A stretch of DNA of 33,091 nucleotides from Vulgatibacter sp035565615 (GCA_035565615.1 DATMSB010000137.1:1-33091); one strand, 5' to 3'. Counted from the first letter of the stretch, positions 1 through 7,026 are shown. Numbers and translations: made by a program. Notes: a model not told the origin generated them from the letters alone.

Positions 1-882
1 CGGCACCACCGAGTCCTCCTCCCCGAAGAACGCCGTCTCGTCGCCCCAGCAGAAGGGGAGGCCCGTCCCGGCGGTGATCCCGCATCCGTACTGCTGCCCC
101 ACCGCGATCCGGCCGAAGCGGATCGTGACGTTGAAGTTGGACGTGCCCTTCGTCCCGCCGACCCAGGCGTCGATCGCCACGCCGTTGCCGGGCCCCCGGC
201 CGGTGAGCAGGCCGTTCGCGTCCACCGTGGCGACCTTCGGGTCGCTCGAGTACCACAGCACCGGCTGACCCTCGATCAGGTTCCCGTCGACGTCGCGTGC
301 CTCGGCGCGGAGCTGGAGCGTCTCGCCCACCCGAACGCCGCGGGCATCGCCCTCGGCCACGATCGTCACCGTCTCGACCGGCACGGCTGTCACCGACACC
401 GCGCAGGTGCCGGACTTGGTGCCCGCCGCCGCCCGGATGCTCGCCGTGCCGACCGCGACCGCCGTCACCAGGCCGTCGGCGTCGACCGTGGCGACCTCGG
501 GGTCGCTCGAGGTCCAGTTCGGCTTCACGTCGAGGACGTTGTCGTCCCAGTCGAAGACCACCGCCTCGAGCTGCACCGTCTCGCCCGGGAGGAGGTTCGC
601 CTCCTTCGGCGCCACCTCCACGATCGCGACGTCCACCGGGACGCCTCCCGTACCGCCGACGCCACCGGTGCCGGCGGTGCCGCCCGTCCCGCCGGCACCG
701 CCGTCTCCGCCGCTCCCGCCGCCCCCGACGCCGCCGGTCGCCCCCCACCCCCCGGTGCCGCCGGGCCCGCCCCCGGGCGTCTGGTCCGTGCCGCAAGCGA
801 CCGCGATCGTCGCCACCGCCCCGACGGCGATGAGCCGCGCCGCGAGGCCCAAGCGAAGCGGATTGTCTCGATTCAGGTCCAT
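1..882 (-). CDS. Gly-rich lipoprotein with Ig-like (Big_2) and RCC1-type domains, partial
   Basis: The gene runs off the left edge; 294 codons are visible. The ATG at 882 follows a GAGGAG ribosome site. Residues 1-30 form a lipoprotein signal ending in the lipobox A-V-A-C30, so export and lipid anchoring are expected. Residues 37-82 are a Gly-rich spacer of G-G-T/G-G-V type. Two Ig-like Big_2 domains follow at about 83-160 and 163-250, each with the S-S-D-P-x-V-A-T-V-D signature. The visible end (C-G-I-T-A...F-C-W-G-D) is the start of an RCC1-type beta-propeller repeat, of the kind that usually continues for several copies. Such proteins are frequent in Myxococcota and their role is unknown; surface binding is a guess. 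The end of the window starts a second lipoprotein of the same layout. Confidence 0.85.
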   Translation of the reverse strand, partial: MDLNRDNPLRLGLAARLIAVGAVATIAVACGTDQTPGGGPGGTGGWGATGGVGGGGSGGDGGAGGTGGTAGTGGVGGTGGVPVDVAIVEVAPKEANLLPGETVQLEAVVFDWDDNVLDVKPNWTSSDPEVATVDADGLVTAVAVGTASIRAAAGTKSGTCAVSVTAVPVETVTIVAEGDARGVRVGETLQLRAEARDVDGNLIEGQPVLWYSSDPKVATVDANGLLTGRGPGNGVAIDAWVGGTKGTSNFNVTIRFGRIAVGQQYGCGITAGTGLPFCWGDETAFFGEEDSVVP

Positions 883-1204
883 CTTCTCCTCGGCGAGATG
901 AATGTCGTCGATCCCGCGACCCTAGCATTCCGGCTGGCCTCCGTGAACCGGGCCCGCGCGGAATCGGGCGCCTCCCCGGGAGGCTTCCCGGAGGCGCCCG
1001 CACTCGGCCGGCAGGCTGGGAGGGGCCGCCCCGGGGTCGACGTGGCGATAGGGACGCGCGGAGGCGGCTGCAGCCGGCCCCTCCAACGAGCCCGATTCCG
1101 CGGGCCCGTTTCGCCTGCCGCACTTGATTTCGCGCCGCTCGTAGGCAGGAATGCTCGATCGGCGGGTCGCGCTGTCCGGGGGCAGGGCGGACGACGGAGG
1201 ATCG
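883..1204. other. Intergenic region between divergent genes
   Basis: This 322-bp gap separates the minus-strand lipoprotein gene from the plus-strand hdeD-like gene, so it must hold both promoters. I see no convincing -35/-10 pair. It contains a strong hairpin (965-1000) and a GGAGG ribosome site just before 1205. Open frames across it are antisense shadows with no recognisable protein. Confidence 0.6.
965..1000. repeat. Strong hairpin between divergent genes
   Basis: An 11-bp perfect stem (965-975 with 990-1000, sequence CGGGCGCCTCC and its complement) encloses a loop that can itself form a 4-bp stem. There is no T-run on either side, so it is not a typical intrinsic terminator. Its place between divergent genes would fit a regulatory or cruciform element, or simply a mobile palindromic repeat. 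Confidence 0.5.
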
Positions 1205-1765
1205 ATGCTCGAGATCGTGGGCAGGTACTGGTGGACGATCGCGCTGCGCGGCCTGGTCGCGGTGATCTTCGGCGTCCTGTCGCTGGCGCTCCCCCGCGTC
1301 ACCGTCGTGGTCCTGGTCGTGATCTTCGGGGCGTGGGCGTTCCTCGACGGCGTGCTCTCCCTCAGCACGGGCCTCGCCGCCCGCCGGCGCGGAGGGCGCT
1401 GGGGCGCGCTGGTCTTCACCGGCCTCCTCGGCATCGCGGCGGGCCTCGTGGCCTGGGTGTCGCCGACCATGACCGCGAAGGCGCTCTTCCTGCTCATCGC
1501 GATCTGGGCGATCCTCTTCGGGCTCCTCCTCCTCTTCACGGCCCTGCTCTTCCTCGCCGTCCCGGTGATCGGCGTCGTCCTGGGCCTCGCCGGCGCGGCG
1601 CTGCTCCTCCTGGGGATCCTCCTCTTCGTCAGCCCGATGGGCGGGGCCGTCGCCGTCGCGTGGCTGGTGGGCCTCTTCGCCCTCGTCGTGGGCGCGCTCC
1701 TCATCTTCACGGGCTTCGCGATCCGCGCCTTCGCGGGCCGGGTCGTCGTCACGCGGGATCGCTAG
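1205..1765 (+). CDS. HdeD-like (DUF308) integral membrane protein
   Basis: A 186-residue protein composed almost entirely of six hydrophobic helices in three pairs, the pattern of the HdeD/DUF308 family linked in enterobacteria to acid resistance. The N-terminus (M-L-E-I-V-G-R-Y-W-W) and the short basic loop A-R-R-R-G-G-R-W after the second helix are typical. I chose the ATG at 1205 over an in-frame ATG at 1151 because GGAGG lies just upstream and the extra residues are not family-like. It acts in the cytoplasmic membrane; its substrate, if any, is unknown. It stands alone, with a terminator about 160 bp downstream next to an attachment site. Confidence 0.85.
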   Translation: MLEIVGRYWWTIALRGLVAVIFGVLSLALPRVTVVVLVVIFGAWAFLDGVLSLSTGLAARRRGGRWGALVFTGLLGIAAGLVAWVSPTMTAKALFLLIAIWAILFGLLLLFTALLFLAVPVIGVVLGLAGAALLLLGILLFVSPMGGAVAVAWLVGLFALVVGALLIFTGFAIRAFAGRVVVTRDR

Positions 1766-1926
1766 CGGGGCCGGCGGGCGGAGGGGGGATCGCGCCATCC
1801 CAGTGCGCGCGTCGCATGCCCTTCCACGGCCTTCGTTGCGCCGCTTCTGCCGCGGTCGCGCCCGTCGCTCGTGGATGGCGGCTCCCTGGCGGCTTATCGG
1901 GACCGTCGGGCCGTATCCATACGAAG

Positions 1927-1949
1927 AAGGGCGCCCGGGGCGCCCTTTT
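1927..1949. terminator. Intrinsic terminator, probably the original terminator of tRNA-Arg
   Basis: A 9-bp perfect GC-rich stem (1927-1935 with 1939-1947, 3-nt loop) is flanked by TTTT on the plus strand and by TTCTTCGT on the minus strand, so it may work both ways. It lies 22 bp beyond the short tRNA-Arg fragment (1971-2015). Before the element integrated it would have been directly downstream of the minus-strand tRNA gene. It may also end hdeD transcription. Confidence 0.7.
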
Positions 1950-1970
1950 CCAGGAGGTCATGCAGGAACT

Positions 1971-2015
1971 TGGCGGCCCCACCAGGACTCGAACCTGGGG
2001 CCTACGGTTTAGGAA
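1971..2015 (-). repeat. Element attachment site, distal copy (tRNA 3' fragment)
   Basis: This 45-bp stretch is a perfect copy of 9504-9548 and corresponds to the tRNA-Arg 3' end including CCA. There is no 5' half here: beyond 2015 the sequence departs from the tRNA, so it is not a gene. It is the far junction left by site-specific integration. Confidence 0.9.
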
Positions 2016-2088
2016 GCCATCCCAACGCCTTCACTACCCTTCGAAACCCAAGGAAAATACGCCAGCGAAGGGCAGCGAAGGCGGGTGC

Positions 2089-2112
2089 ACAGTGACACTC
2101 TGAAGTAACACT
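2089..2112 (+). promoter_or_regulatory. Putative arm-type integrase/excisionase binding site, left end
   Basis: Two GTRACACT boxes occur here (CAGTGACACT then AAGTAACACT). Nearly the same pair appears in the same orientation at the other end of the element (9457-9480), about 45-75 bp inside each attachment repeat. Paired repeats just inside both ends are what integrase arm sites look like. Binding is inferred. Confidence 0.5.
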
Positions 2113-2114
2113 CC

Positions 2115-2145
2115 CGGGCCCGCTCCCAAGGGCATGGCGGGCCCG
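2115..2145. repeat. Hairpin downstream of the minus-strand element operon
   Basis: A perfect 9-bp stem (2115-2123 with 2137-2145, CGGGCCCGC) with a 13-nt loop. It is the second hairpin after the operon's last stop codon and may back up the terminator at 2157-2186. Confidence 0.45.
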
Positions 2146-2156
2146 TAAACGAGGAA

Positions 2157-2186
2157 GCGCCACGCCCCGGAAAGGGAACGTGGCGC
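2157..2186 (-). terminator. Probable terminator of the element's minus-strand operon
   Basis: An 8-bp perfect stem (GCGCCACG, 2157-2164 with 2179-2186) lies 32 bp beyond the last stop codon at 2218. On the minus strand it is followed by a moderately T-rich stretch (TTCCTCGTTT). The position and tail fit an intrinsic terminator. Confidence 0.6.
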
Positions 2187-2217
2187 CTCTCGCCATCCTC
2201 TACGATGCCACGCCGGT

Positions 2218-2448
2218 TTACCCCTGCCCCGCCTTCGCGGCCTTCTCCCGCTCGATGCGGAGGATCACGGCTTCGAAACCGGAAACCTCGTCGGGGTGCT
2301 CCTCCGCCTGGAGTCGAGGCGGCGTGGAGATGTGCCGCCCATACTTCAGGAATTCAGCCCGCGCGATCGCCTCCTCCATCGTGATGCTTCGCCCCTGCTC
2401 CGCGAGGGCCTCCTCGGCGGCCTGGATGCGCCGCTCCAACGCCTTCAC
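2218..2448 (-). CDS. Small hypothetical protein of the element, last gene of the operon
   Basis: This 76-residue protein has no family I recognise. It is charged and helical, starting V-K-A-L-E-R-R-I-Q-A-A-E-E-A and ending E-R-E-K-A-A-K-A-G-Q-G, with coiled-coil potential at residues 1-35. The start is a GTG that overlaps the previous gene's TGA as GTGA, preceded by GGGAGG. The frame stays open further upstream, but there the real neighbour occupies another frame. The overlap implies coupled translation with the upstream gene. Terminator hairpins follow its TAA. Confidence 0.7.
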   Translation of the reverse strand: MKALERRIQAAEEALAEQGRSITMEEAIARAEFLKYGRHISTPPRLQAEEHPDEVSGFEAVILRIEREKAAKAGQG

Positions 2449-2741
2449 CTTCGGCCCCTCCCGTGGGCGTAGACCCGCCGCGCGATGCTCTGCTCGGCGC
2501 TGGTGAGGCGATCGAGTGGGGACTGGCCCTGTACGCTGTCCGCGTGGTCGAACAGCGCGTTGCGGGCGTCGGCGGCGTCGAGGATGGCCTGGGCGTGGGC
2601 CAGCTCGGCAGGCGTCATGGCAGACGGGGGGGCCTCCTCCCCCGGAGGATCCGAGGTCGGGTGGTCGAACAGCGGCCCGCCCTCCGATGGATTCGAGGTG
2701 GGGTGGTCGAAGATGCGGGCGTCGGTGGGCTTGCCTCTCAC
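2445..2741 (-). CDS. Small hypothetical protein with repeated F-D-H-P-T-S motif
   Basis: A 98-residue protein that starts with GTG overlapping the previous stop (GTGA) and ends by overlapping the next start (GTGA), so it is tightly coupled on both sides. Near the N-terminus it repeats I/L-F-D-H-P-T-S-N/D-P twice, and a shorter L-F-D-H-A-D occurs later. The middle (M-T-P-A-E-L-A-H-A-Q-A-I-L-D-A-A-D-A-R-N) looks helical. No catalytic motif is visible and I do not recognise the family. The repeats could be short linear binding motifs for a partner protein; that is a guess. Confidence 0.65.
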   Translation of the reverse strand: MRGKPTDARIFDHPTSNPSEGGPLFDHPTSDPPGEEAPPSAMTPAELAHAQAILDAADARNALFDHADSVQGQSPLDRLTSAEQSIARRVYAHGRGRR

Positions 2742-3391
2742 GCCGCACCCCCGAGGATCTTCTGCGCCCTGGCGAGGTCATGCGCCGCGTGGACCTGGAG
2801 GCGGCGGGCCTCGGACTCGGCGGCGTGGCGCCGGGACTCCTCGGCCTGGACGGCGCGCAGGCGGGCGTTCTCCGCGTCTCGCTGCGCCTTGAAGCGGGCG
2901 CCTTCGCGGTATCTGGCGAGAGCCTCCCCGAGCCACACGAGCGCGACGTGCGAAGGGGCGATCGCGCCCGAGAAGCAGGTCTCCGGGGATCCCGCGTTCA
3001 TCCCGTGCAGGTTCCGCGCGAGCGTGCGCGCCTCCGCCACCATCGCGTTGTGGGCGTCGAGGCGCTCTCGGGCCTGCGTCTCGAGCGTCTCGAGGAAGGC
3101 GGCCATCTCGTCCTTATCGGCCATGATGAGGCCGTCCAGCTCGCGGAGCCGGGCCTCCTTCGCCTGGCGATCGGCCTCGCGCTCGGCTTCCTGGGCGGCG
3201 GTGAGGTCGGTGCGGAGCTGCGCGAGGGCGGCCTCGGCCTCCTCGGCCTCCACCGTGGCGTTGCGCTCCGCGAGGAGATCCTCGACGGACTGCATCTTGA
3301 TCGACTTCAGCCGCTTCACCTCCTCGTGGTGGCGGGCGAGCTTCTCCTCGGTCGCGGTGATCTCGGTGCTGATCTGCTTCGTCGTCTTCAT
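2738..3391 (-). CDS. Coiled-coil protein of the element
   Basis: A 217-residue, Ala/Glu/Arg-rich protein with long predicted coiled coils at about residues 8-115 and 155-210, separated by a short non-helical segment around residues 125-145. Only two methionine-rich or aromatic patches break the heptads. A ribosome site (AAAGGA) precedes the ATG, 34 bp after the HTH gene. Its TGA overlaps the next GTG. Proteins like this in phages and satellites may be scaffolding-like, replication accessory or anti-host factors, but nothing in the sequence decides between them. Confidence 0.75.
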   Translation of the reverse strand: MKTTKQISTEITATEEKLARHHEEVKRLKSIKMQSVEDLLAERNATVEAEEAEAALAQLRTDLTAAQEAEREADRQAKEARLRELDGLIMADKDEMAAFLETLETQARERLDAHNAMVAEARTLARNLHGMNAGSPETCFSGAIAPSHVALVWLGEALARYREGARFKAQRDAENARLRAVQAEESRRHAAESEARRLQVHAAHDLARAQKILGGAA

Positions 3392-3425
3392 CGGGCATCC
3401 TTTCGGTACAGCGGGTGGCGGGCCT

Positions 3426-3854
3426 TCATCCGGCCCGGGGTGGAAGGGTCAGGTCGGCGCGGCGGGCGAGCTTCGCCTCGACGTCGGCAAGGCGCCGCTC
3501 CAGCTCCTCCGCGCGGGCGACCTTTAAGCCGGCGCCGAGGAGCGTCTGGGCGGCCTGCAACTGGATGTAGGGCTGCTCGTGTTCGAGGAGGGCCCGCAGC
3601 TTCGCCAGCGCATCGCCGGTGGCGAGCTGGAGGGCGCCCACGGTCTCCCGGAGCGACTCGCGGCGGGCTTCTGCCATCGCCGCCTGGAAGGCCGGGAGCT
3701 GCTTCCAGCGGGCGATCGACCGGAGCGAGACGCCCGCCGCCGCCGCTGCTTCCCCATCCGTGCGGCAGGTAAGGAGCGCCGCCGCCGCCGCCGTCTGCTT
3801 CGGGGAAAGGCTCCCCCAGGCCATAACGCCAAGATGCGTCGGTTTCTGACTCAC
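3426..3854 (-). CDS. phBC6A51-type homeodomain/HTH protein, possible small-terminase-like
   Basis: A 142-residue protein. Residues 16-56 (L-S-P-K-Q...A-A-A-A-G-V-S-L-R-S-I-A-R-W) read as a helix-turn-helix of the phBC6A51 homeodomain type, found in phage and element proteins that resemble small terminase subunits. Residues 57-140 are helical, with a terminal coiled coil (L-E-R-R-L-A-D-V-E-A-K-L). The start is GTG, overlapping the TGA of the 53-codon ORF upstream as GTGA. Its place after the primase and before small accessory genes matches packaging-redirection genes of satellites, but a purely regulatory role is equally possible. No large terminase is present. Confidence 0.7.
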   Translation of the reverse strand: MSQKPTHLGVMAWGSLSPKQTAAAAALLTCRTDGEAAAAAGVSLRSIARWKQLPAFQAAMAEARRESLRETVGALQLATGDALAKLRALLEHEQPYIQLQAAQTLLGAGLKVARAEELERRLADVEAKLARRADLTLPPRAG

Positions 3855-4012
3855 GAGCGGGTGCTCCTCGGTGGTGGGTTTGGTGGCTTTGGTGGGTTTG
3901 TTTTGGCTCCCTCCGGTAAAAATTTCGTTGTGTCTTCCTTCAAGGAGACGAGTTCCAAAAAGGTAGAAGGGGGCTGGAACAAACCCACCAAAGCCACCAA
4001 ACCCACCATCAT
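3851..4012 (-). CDS. 53-residue small ORF built on a perfect inverted repeat, coupled on both sides
   Basis: This ORF starts at an ATG overlapping the primase-helicase stop (ATGA) and stops by overlapping the GTG start of the HTH gene (GTGA). The N-terminus is hydrophobic (M-M-V-G-L-V-A-L-V-G-L-F), the centre is T-F-L-E-L-V-S-L-K-E-D-T-T-K-F-L, and the C-terminus is Pro-rich (K-T-N-P-P-K-P-P-N-P-P-P). The first and last segments are encoded by the two arms of a perfect 31-bp inverted repeat. I know no family for it. The double overlap argues that ribosomes cross it. Whether the peptide matters, or only its passage through the hairpin or iterons, is open. Confidence 0.6.
   Translation of the reverse strand: MMVGLVALVGLFQPPSTFLELVSLKEDTTKFLPEGAKTNPPKPPNPPPRSTRS
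3872..3902 (+). repeat. Inverted repeat, left arm, three 9-bp GGTGGNTTT iterons
   Basis: Perfect 31-bp arm whose reverse complement is 3978-4008. Within it are three consecutive 9-mers: GGTGGGTTT (3873), GGTGGCTTT (3882) and GGTGGGTTT (3891). The spacer between the arms is 75 bp and contains A/T runs (TAAAAATTT, CCAAAAAGG) that are unusual for this GC-rich sequence. Paired iterons around an AT-rich core beside a primase-helicase gene resemble a replication origin such as that of P4. Transcribed from the operon, the arms would form a long RNA hairpin. Confidence 0.9.
3978..4008 (-). repeat. Inverted repeat, right arm, starting at the primase stop codon
   Basis: This is the exact reverse complement of 3872-3902. 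On the minus strand it has the same three GGTGGNTTT 9-mers (3981-4007) and begins at the base directly after the primase-helicase TGA. It encodes residues 2-12 of the small ORF. The two-G and three-G runs could also allow a weak two-tier G-quadruplex. Confidence 0.9.
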
Positions 4013-6399
4013 CGGCTCCCGCCCTCCCCGGCCTCGGGCCCTCGAACCCGCCACGCTTTCTCTTTCGCGCGGCGGGTCGTGGACACGAGCATCCGCCCGC
4101 CCACCACGCGGTCGCGGAAGGCTCCGATGCGCTTCCCCAAAGCCTTGGCAGACGGGAGTGCTTCGGCCCTCGCCCCGGTCAGCTCGGAAAGCAGCGCCCG
4201 GAGCCCCGACCGGGCATCTACCGCCCGAGTCAGGATTTCGTTGGTGGTGATCCCTTCCCCCTTCGGGTCCAAGGTCTCGATCTGGTCGAGGAGCCGCCGG
4301 AGCAAGTCCGCTTCGGTGTCGCCCTGCTCGGCCAACTGCGTGCGGGTGGAGCCTGGATCGCCGCACGCCGCCCAAACCAGCGCCCCGCGCACCACACGCG
4401 ACCAGCCCTCGAACGACCCCCACGGCCGGAAGCCTTGGTCGGGCGCCCTGGCGGCGAAGAACCCGCGCAGGATGGTGAGGGCCGCCGCTACTAGCTCCGC
4501 CCGGTGGCGACGGACGTGCCGGCGCAGGTCGCGCAGCCCCGCGCGCTCCTCGGGCCGCTCCTCCGGAGATGCCAGCCGGATCCAAGCCACACGACGGATG
4601 GTGTCCGCGCCTAACACCACGTTGTTCCCCGTCGCGTACCAGGTCGCCCATAGCGGTAGGTCCGCCGTGGTCTCAGTCGCCCCGAGGATGCGGTCCTTCC
4701 ATCGTTCGCCCGTAAGGGCCCGGTCAAGGGACGGACATCCCAATGTGTCGGCCACGTTGTCGATCACGATCAGCGGGGCGCCTTCGAGGACCAGCGCGGT
4801 GATCCGCTTCGCCATCTCCTCCTCGCGGGCGTTACCCATGAGCGCCATCGGTCGGCCGGTGACGATCAAGCCGATGGTCTCGACGAGGAGCGTCTTCCCG
4901 GCCCCGCGCACGTTCGCGTCCATCAGGAACAGGGGCGCGGGTCCGTCGAACGCATGGCGCGCCAGCGGGGTGAGCAGCGCCCCAAGCCATGCGGCCTCGT
5001 GCCCTTCGCTCTCGAACGGAAAATCCCGCACCACGTCCCGCAGCGCGTCCACGGCCGCTTTCACCTGCGCGGCAGTGGGCTTGTTGGGAACGGGCTGGAA
5101 GCGCGCCGTGGGCCGGTACACTAGCCCCGTTGCTTCGTCGTAACCGGGGGAGTCGAGGATGGTTCCGTCCGGCCGGAGCACCGGCGTCTCCACCACACCC
5201 GCGAGGTGACGGATGCCGTCCCAGGTCCCCCGTGCCGCGACGGCCCGCACCACCCAATCCGGCGGATGGGCCGGGGTGGTGGTCGGCACACCGTCCGCGA
5301 CCTTCACCCGCACGAACCGAGCGCGCCGCGTGAGAGCTTCCCGCAAGCTCGCGTCCGGAAGCCGAACGATGCGTGGGGTGTCCGGAGGGGACTCGATCCC
5401 CCGGACCTTGCGCCCGCCGTCGCCGGACTCGATCCGCACGAGCATCCCGCCCCGCTGATACAGATCCGGGTCATTCGCCAGCGCCGCCACGGCCGCGTCG
5501 TTGACCACATGCTCGTCGGTGACGATCTCGATCTCCGTCCGACCATCGGCGTCTATGTTTTCGAGGACCCACCCAGCGAGGCGCTCCAACTCCCCCGCGC
5601 GTCCGGGCTCCTCTTCGATCGCGGCGAGGTCGGGCTCGGCCCGCACCACGGCGACGAGTTCTTCCGCCGTCGCGGCTCCGGCCTTGCGCTGCGCGACCAT
5701 CAGGCGCTTGGCTTCGTCGTGGCGCGTTCCCTTGGTGGTGCGGGCCTTTCGCTTCGCCTTCAGCGTGGGGGCCGGCACTTCCGCAAGAACGGCGTCAACA
5801 TCGAGGGCCGCGCCGGGCTTGTAGTCGAAGAACTCGGTCCCTTCCGTCCCCTCGGGCGCGGACGGGAGGTAATACATCCGAGCCGGGTCTTTGCATGAAG
5901 CGTCGCCTACCGTCCCCCCGAACTTCGCCGACATCCGCAACCAGAACCCCGGCCACTCGTCGGCCAGAACGGGGTGAGTGAAACGAATCATTACACGATA
6001 CCGGCCGCACGGCGGGTCCATCGCCTGCGCCTTGTCGTGCTGCCAAGTCGAAAAGATCGCGTGCTCGTAGGGACCGATCGCCTCGCGGACGGCCGCGAAC
6101 TCCTCGGCGGTCACGTCGTCGAAGTCGAGCATGCCGAAGTGCAAGCGCACAACACCGGCGTTCCCCCGCTTTGCTCCCGGCCGGTACTCGGCGGGAGAGA
6201 ACAGACGCCCTTCCTTCCCGCTGTCGTTCCCCCTCGCATCCGTCGTGCCCCTGGGCCGGAAGTCGTGCGGGAGGAGAGCGTCCACCAACTCCTTGAAGCT
6301 GTCGAAGGCGAACGTCTGCGGGTTCTTGTCGCGCCTGTGCTCGAAGCCGGTGGCGATCAGCGGCGCGGCGGCGGGCTGGACGACGGTGGCCGCGTTCAT
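4009..6399 (-). CDS. AEP-type primase (PrimPol) fused to AAA+ helicase, element replication protein
   Basis: A 796-residue replication protein. The N-terminal part carries archaeo-eukaryotic primase signatures: L-D-F-D-D at 91-95 (metal-binding D-x-D), S-T-W-Q-H at 117-121 (s-x-H) and G-R-Y-R-V-M-I at 132-138. A charged linker (about 205-290) leads to a C-terminal ATPase with Walker A R-G-A-G-K-T (K502), Walker B L-I-V-I-D (D547), sensor-like A-T-G-N-N (589-593) and an Arg-finger-like R-R-V-A-W-I-R at 602-608. It probably primes and unwinds the excised element. The ATG at 6399 overlaps the previous TGA as ATGA; the frame is open another 115 codons upstream, but that stretch is Arg/Pro-rich noise overlapping the preceding gene. 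Exact family assignment is moderate. Confidence 0.85.
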   Translation of the reverse strand: MNAATVVQPAAAPLIATGFEHRRDKNPQTFAFDSFKELVDALLPHDFRPRGTTDARGNDSGKEGRLFSPAEYRPGAKRGNAGVVRLHFGMLDFDDVTAEEFAAVREAIGPYEHAIFSTWQHDKAQAMDPPCGRYRVMIRFTHPVLADEWPGFWLRMSAKFGGTVGDASCKDPARMYYLPSAPEGTEGTEFFDYKPGAALDVDAVLAEVPAPTLKAKRKARTTKGTRHDEAKRLMVAQRKAGAATAEELVAVVRAEPDLAAIEEEPGRAGELERLAGWVLENIDADGRTEIEIVTDEHVVNDAAVAALANDPDLYQRGGMLVRIESGDGGRKVRGIESPPDTPRIVRLPDASLREALTRRARFVRVKVADGVPTTTPAHPPDWVVRAVAARGTWDGIRHLAGVVETPVLRPDGTILDSPGYDEATGLVYRPTARFQPVPNKPTAAQVKAAVDALRDVVRDFPFESEGHEAAWLGALLTPLARHAFDGPAPLFLMDANVRGAGKTLLVETIGLIVTGRPMALMGNAREEEMAKRITALVLEGAPLIVIDNVADTLGCPSLDRALTGERWKDRILGATETTADLPLWATWYATGNNVVLGADTIRRVAWIRLASPEERPEERAGLRDLRRHVRRHRAELVAAALTILRGFFAARAPDQGFRPWGSFEGWSRVVRGALVWAACGDPGSTRTQLAEQGDTEADLLRRLLDQIETLDPKGEGITTNEILTRAVDARSGLRALLSELTGARAEALPSAKALGKRIGAFRDRVVGGRMLVSTTRRAKEKAWRVRGPEAGEGGSR

Positions 6400-6635
6400 C
6401 GAAGCACCCCGCCGCGAGCGATGCCACAGGAGGTCTCGGAGGCGAGGACGTGGGTCCAACTTCGCTCCAGCCCCGCGCCTTCGAGGAGGAGCGCCAGGGT
6501 TTCGAGAGCGATTCGGTGCAGGCCGCTCGGCATGTCCTTCGTGCCGATCGAAACGGCCGTGAGCAGGATCCCAAGCGCCTCGGGGGTGGGCTGGCGAATT
6601 GTCGCAGGCGGTGCTACAGTCTGTCCGTCGTCCAT
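6396..6635 (-). CDS. Small hypothetical protein ahead of the primase
   Basis: A 79-residue protein with a good ribosome site (GGAGACG) before its ATG and a TGA that overlaps the primase ATG (ATGA), so it is coupled to primase translation. The middle (P-E-A-L-G-I-L-L-T-A-V-S-I-G and L-H-R-I-A-L-E-T-L-A-L-L-L-E-G) looks like two amphipathic helices. I recognise no family. Position suggests an accessory replication or regulatory factor, without direct support. Confidence 0.65.
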   Translation of the reverse strand: MDDGQTVAPPATIRQPTPEALGILLTAVSIGTKDMPSGLHRIALETLALLLEGAGLERSWTHVLASETSCGIARGGVLR

Positions 6636-6697
6636 CTAGGTTCGTCTCCTGGCCCGCCCCGGTTCCGTCCCGGGAGCGGGCCGTTTCGTTGTCGGGG

Positions 6698-6907
6698 TCA
6701 GGCGGCCTTCGACGCGAGGGCTTCCTCGCGCTTGCGCGCGGCAAAGGCGTCGAGGTCGGCGGTGGCGATCAGCGTCGCGGTGCCGAGCTTGAACGTCGGG
6801 ATCTCGCCCTCGCGGATCAGCGCGTAGAGCTTCGACAAGCCGATCCCGAGGTAGGCTGCGCCCTGCTTCGGGCGCTGTGTCACGGGGGTGATCTTCTGCG
6901 GGTCCAT
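6698..6907 (-). CDS. AlpA/excisionase-like helix-turn-helix DNA-binding protein
   Basis: A 69-residue winged HTH of the MerR/excisionase (HTH_17) type: A-A-Y-L-G-I-G-L-S-K-L-Y-A-L-I-R-E-G-E-I-P at 17-37, then the wing F-K-L-G-T-A-T-L-I and D-L-D-A-F-A-A-R. Such proteins activate excision or late genes in P4-like and PICI elements (AlpA), or act as Xis. An AAGGAGG ribosome site decides the ATG at 6907 over an in-frame start at 6958. It is the first gene of the minus-strand operon and faces the zinc-finger and integrase genes across a 119-bp intergenic region, where a genetic switch is expected. Confidence 0.85.
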   Translation of the reverse strand: MDPQKITPVTQRPKQGAAYLGIGLSKLYALIREGEIPTFKLGTATLIATADLDAFAARKREEALASKAA

Positions 6908-6950
6908 TCTGCGGTCCTCCTTCCAAGGGGATGCGTGCGAGCGCGGGGGC

Positions 6951-6979
6951 TTGCACACGACCGAAGCTAGCGGTAACGT
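6951..6979 (+). promoter_or_regulatory. Predicted promoter for the zinc-finger/integrase unit
   Basis: TTGCAC (6951-6956), a 17-bp spacer and TAACGT (6974-6979) fit a sigma-70-type promoter, with a 5' leader of about 40 nt to the AAAGGAG ribosome site of the gene at 7027. It sits in the divergent region shared with the AlpA-like gene. Confidence 0.45.
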
Positions 6980-7026
6980 GTCCCGCTGTCGGATGGAAAA
7001 TGCAGGGACCGAAAGGAGCCTCGCCG

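Noticed and set aside
922..1752. 276-codon minus-strand frame
   Set aside because: Antisense to the HdeD-like gene and composed of Arg/Thr/Pro noise.
1971..2015. tRNA-Arg-like sequence at the left end
   Set aside because: Only the 3' 45 nt are present; no 5' half can complete a cloverleaf, so it is an attachment site.
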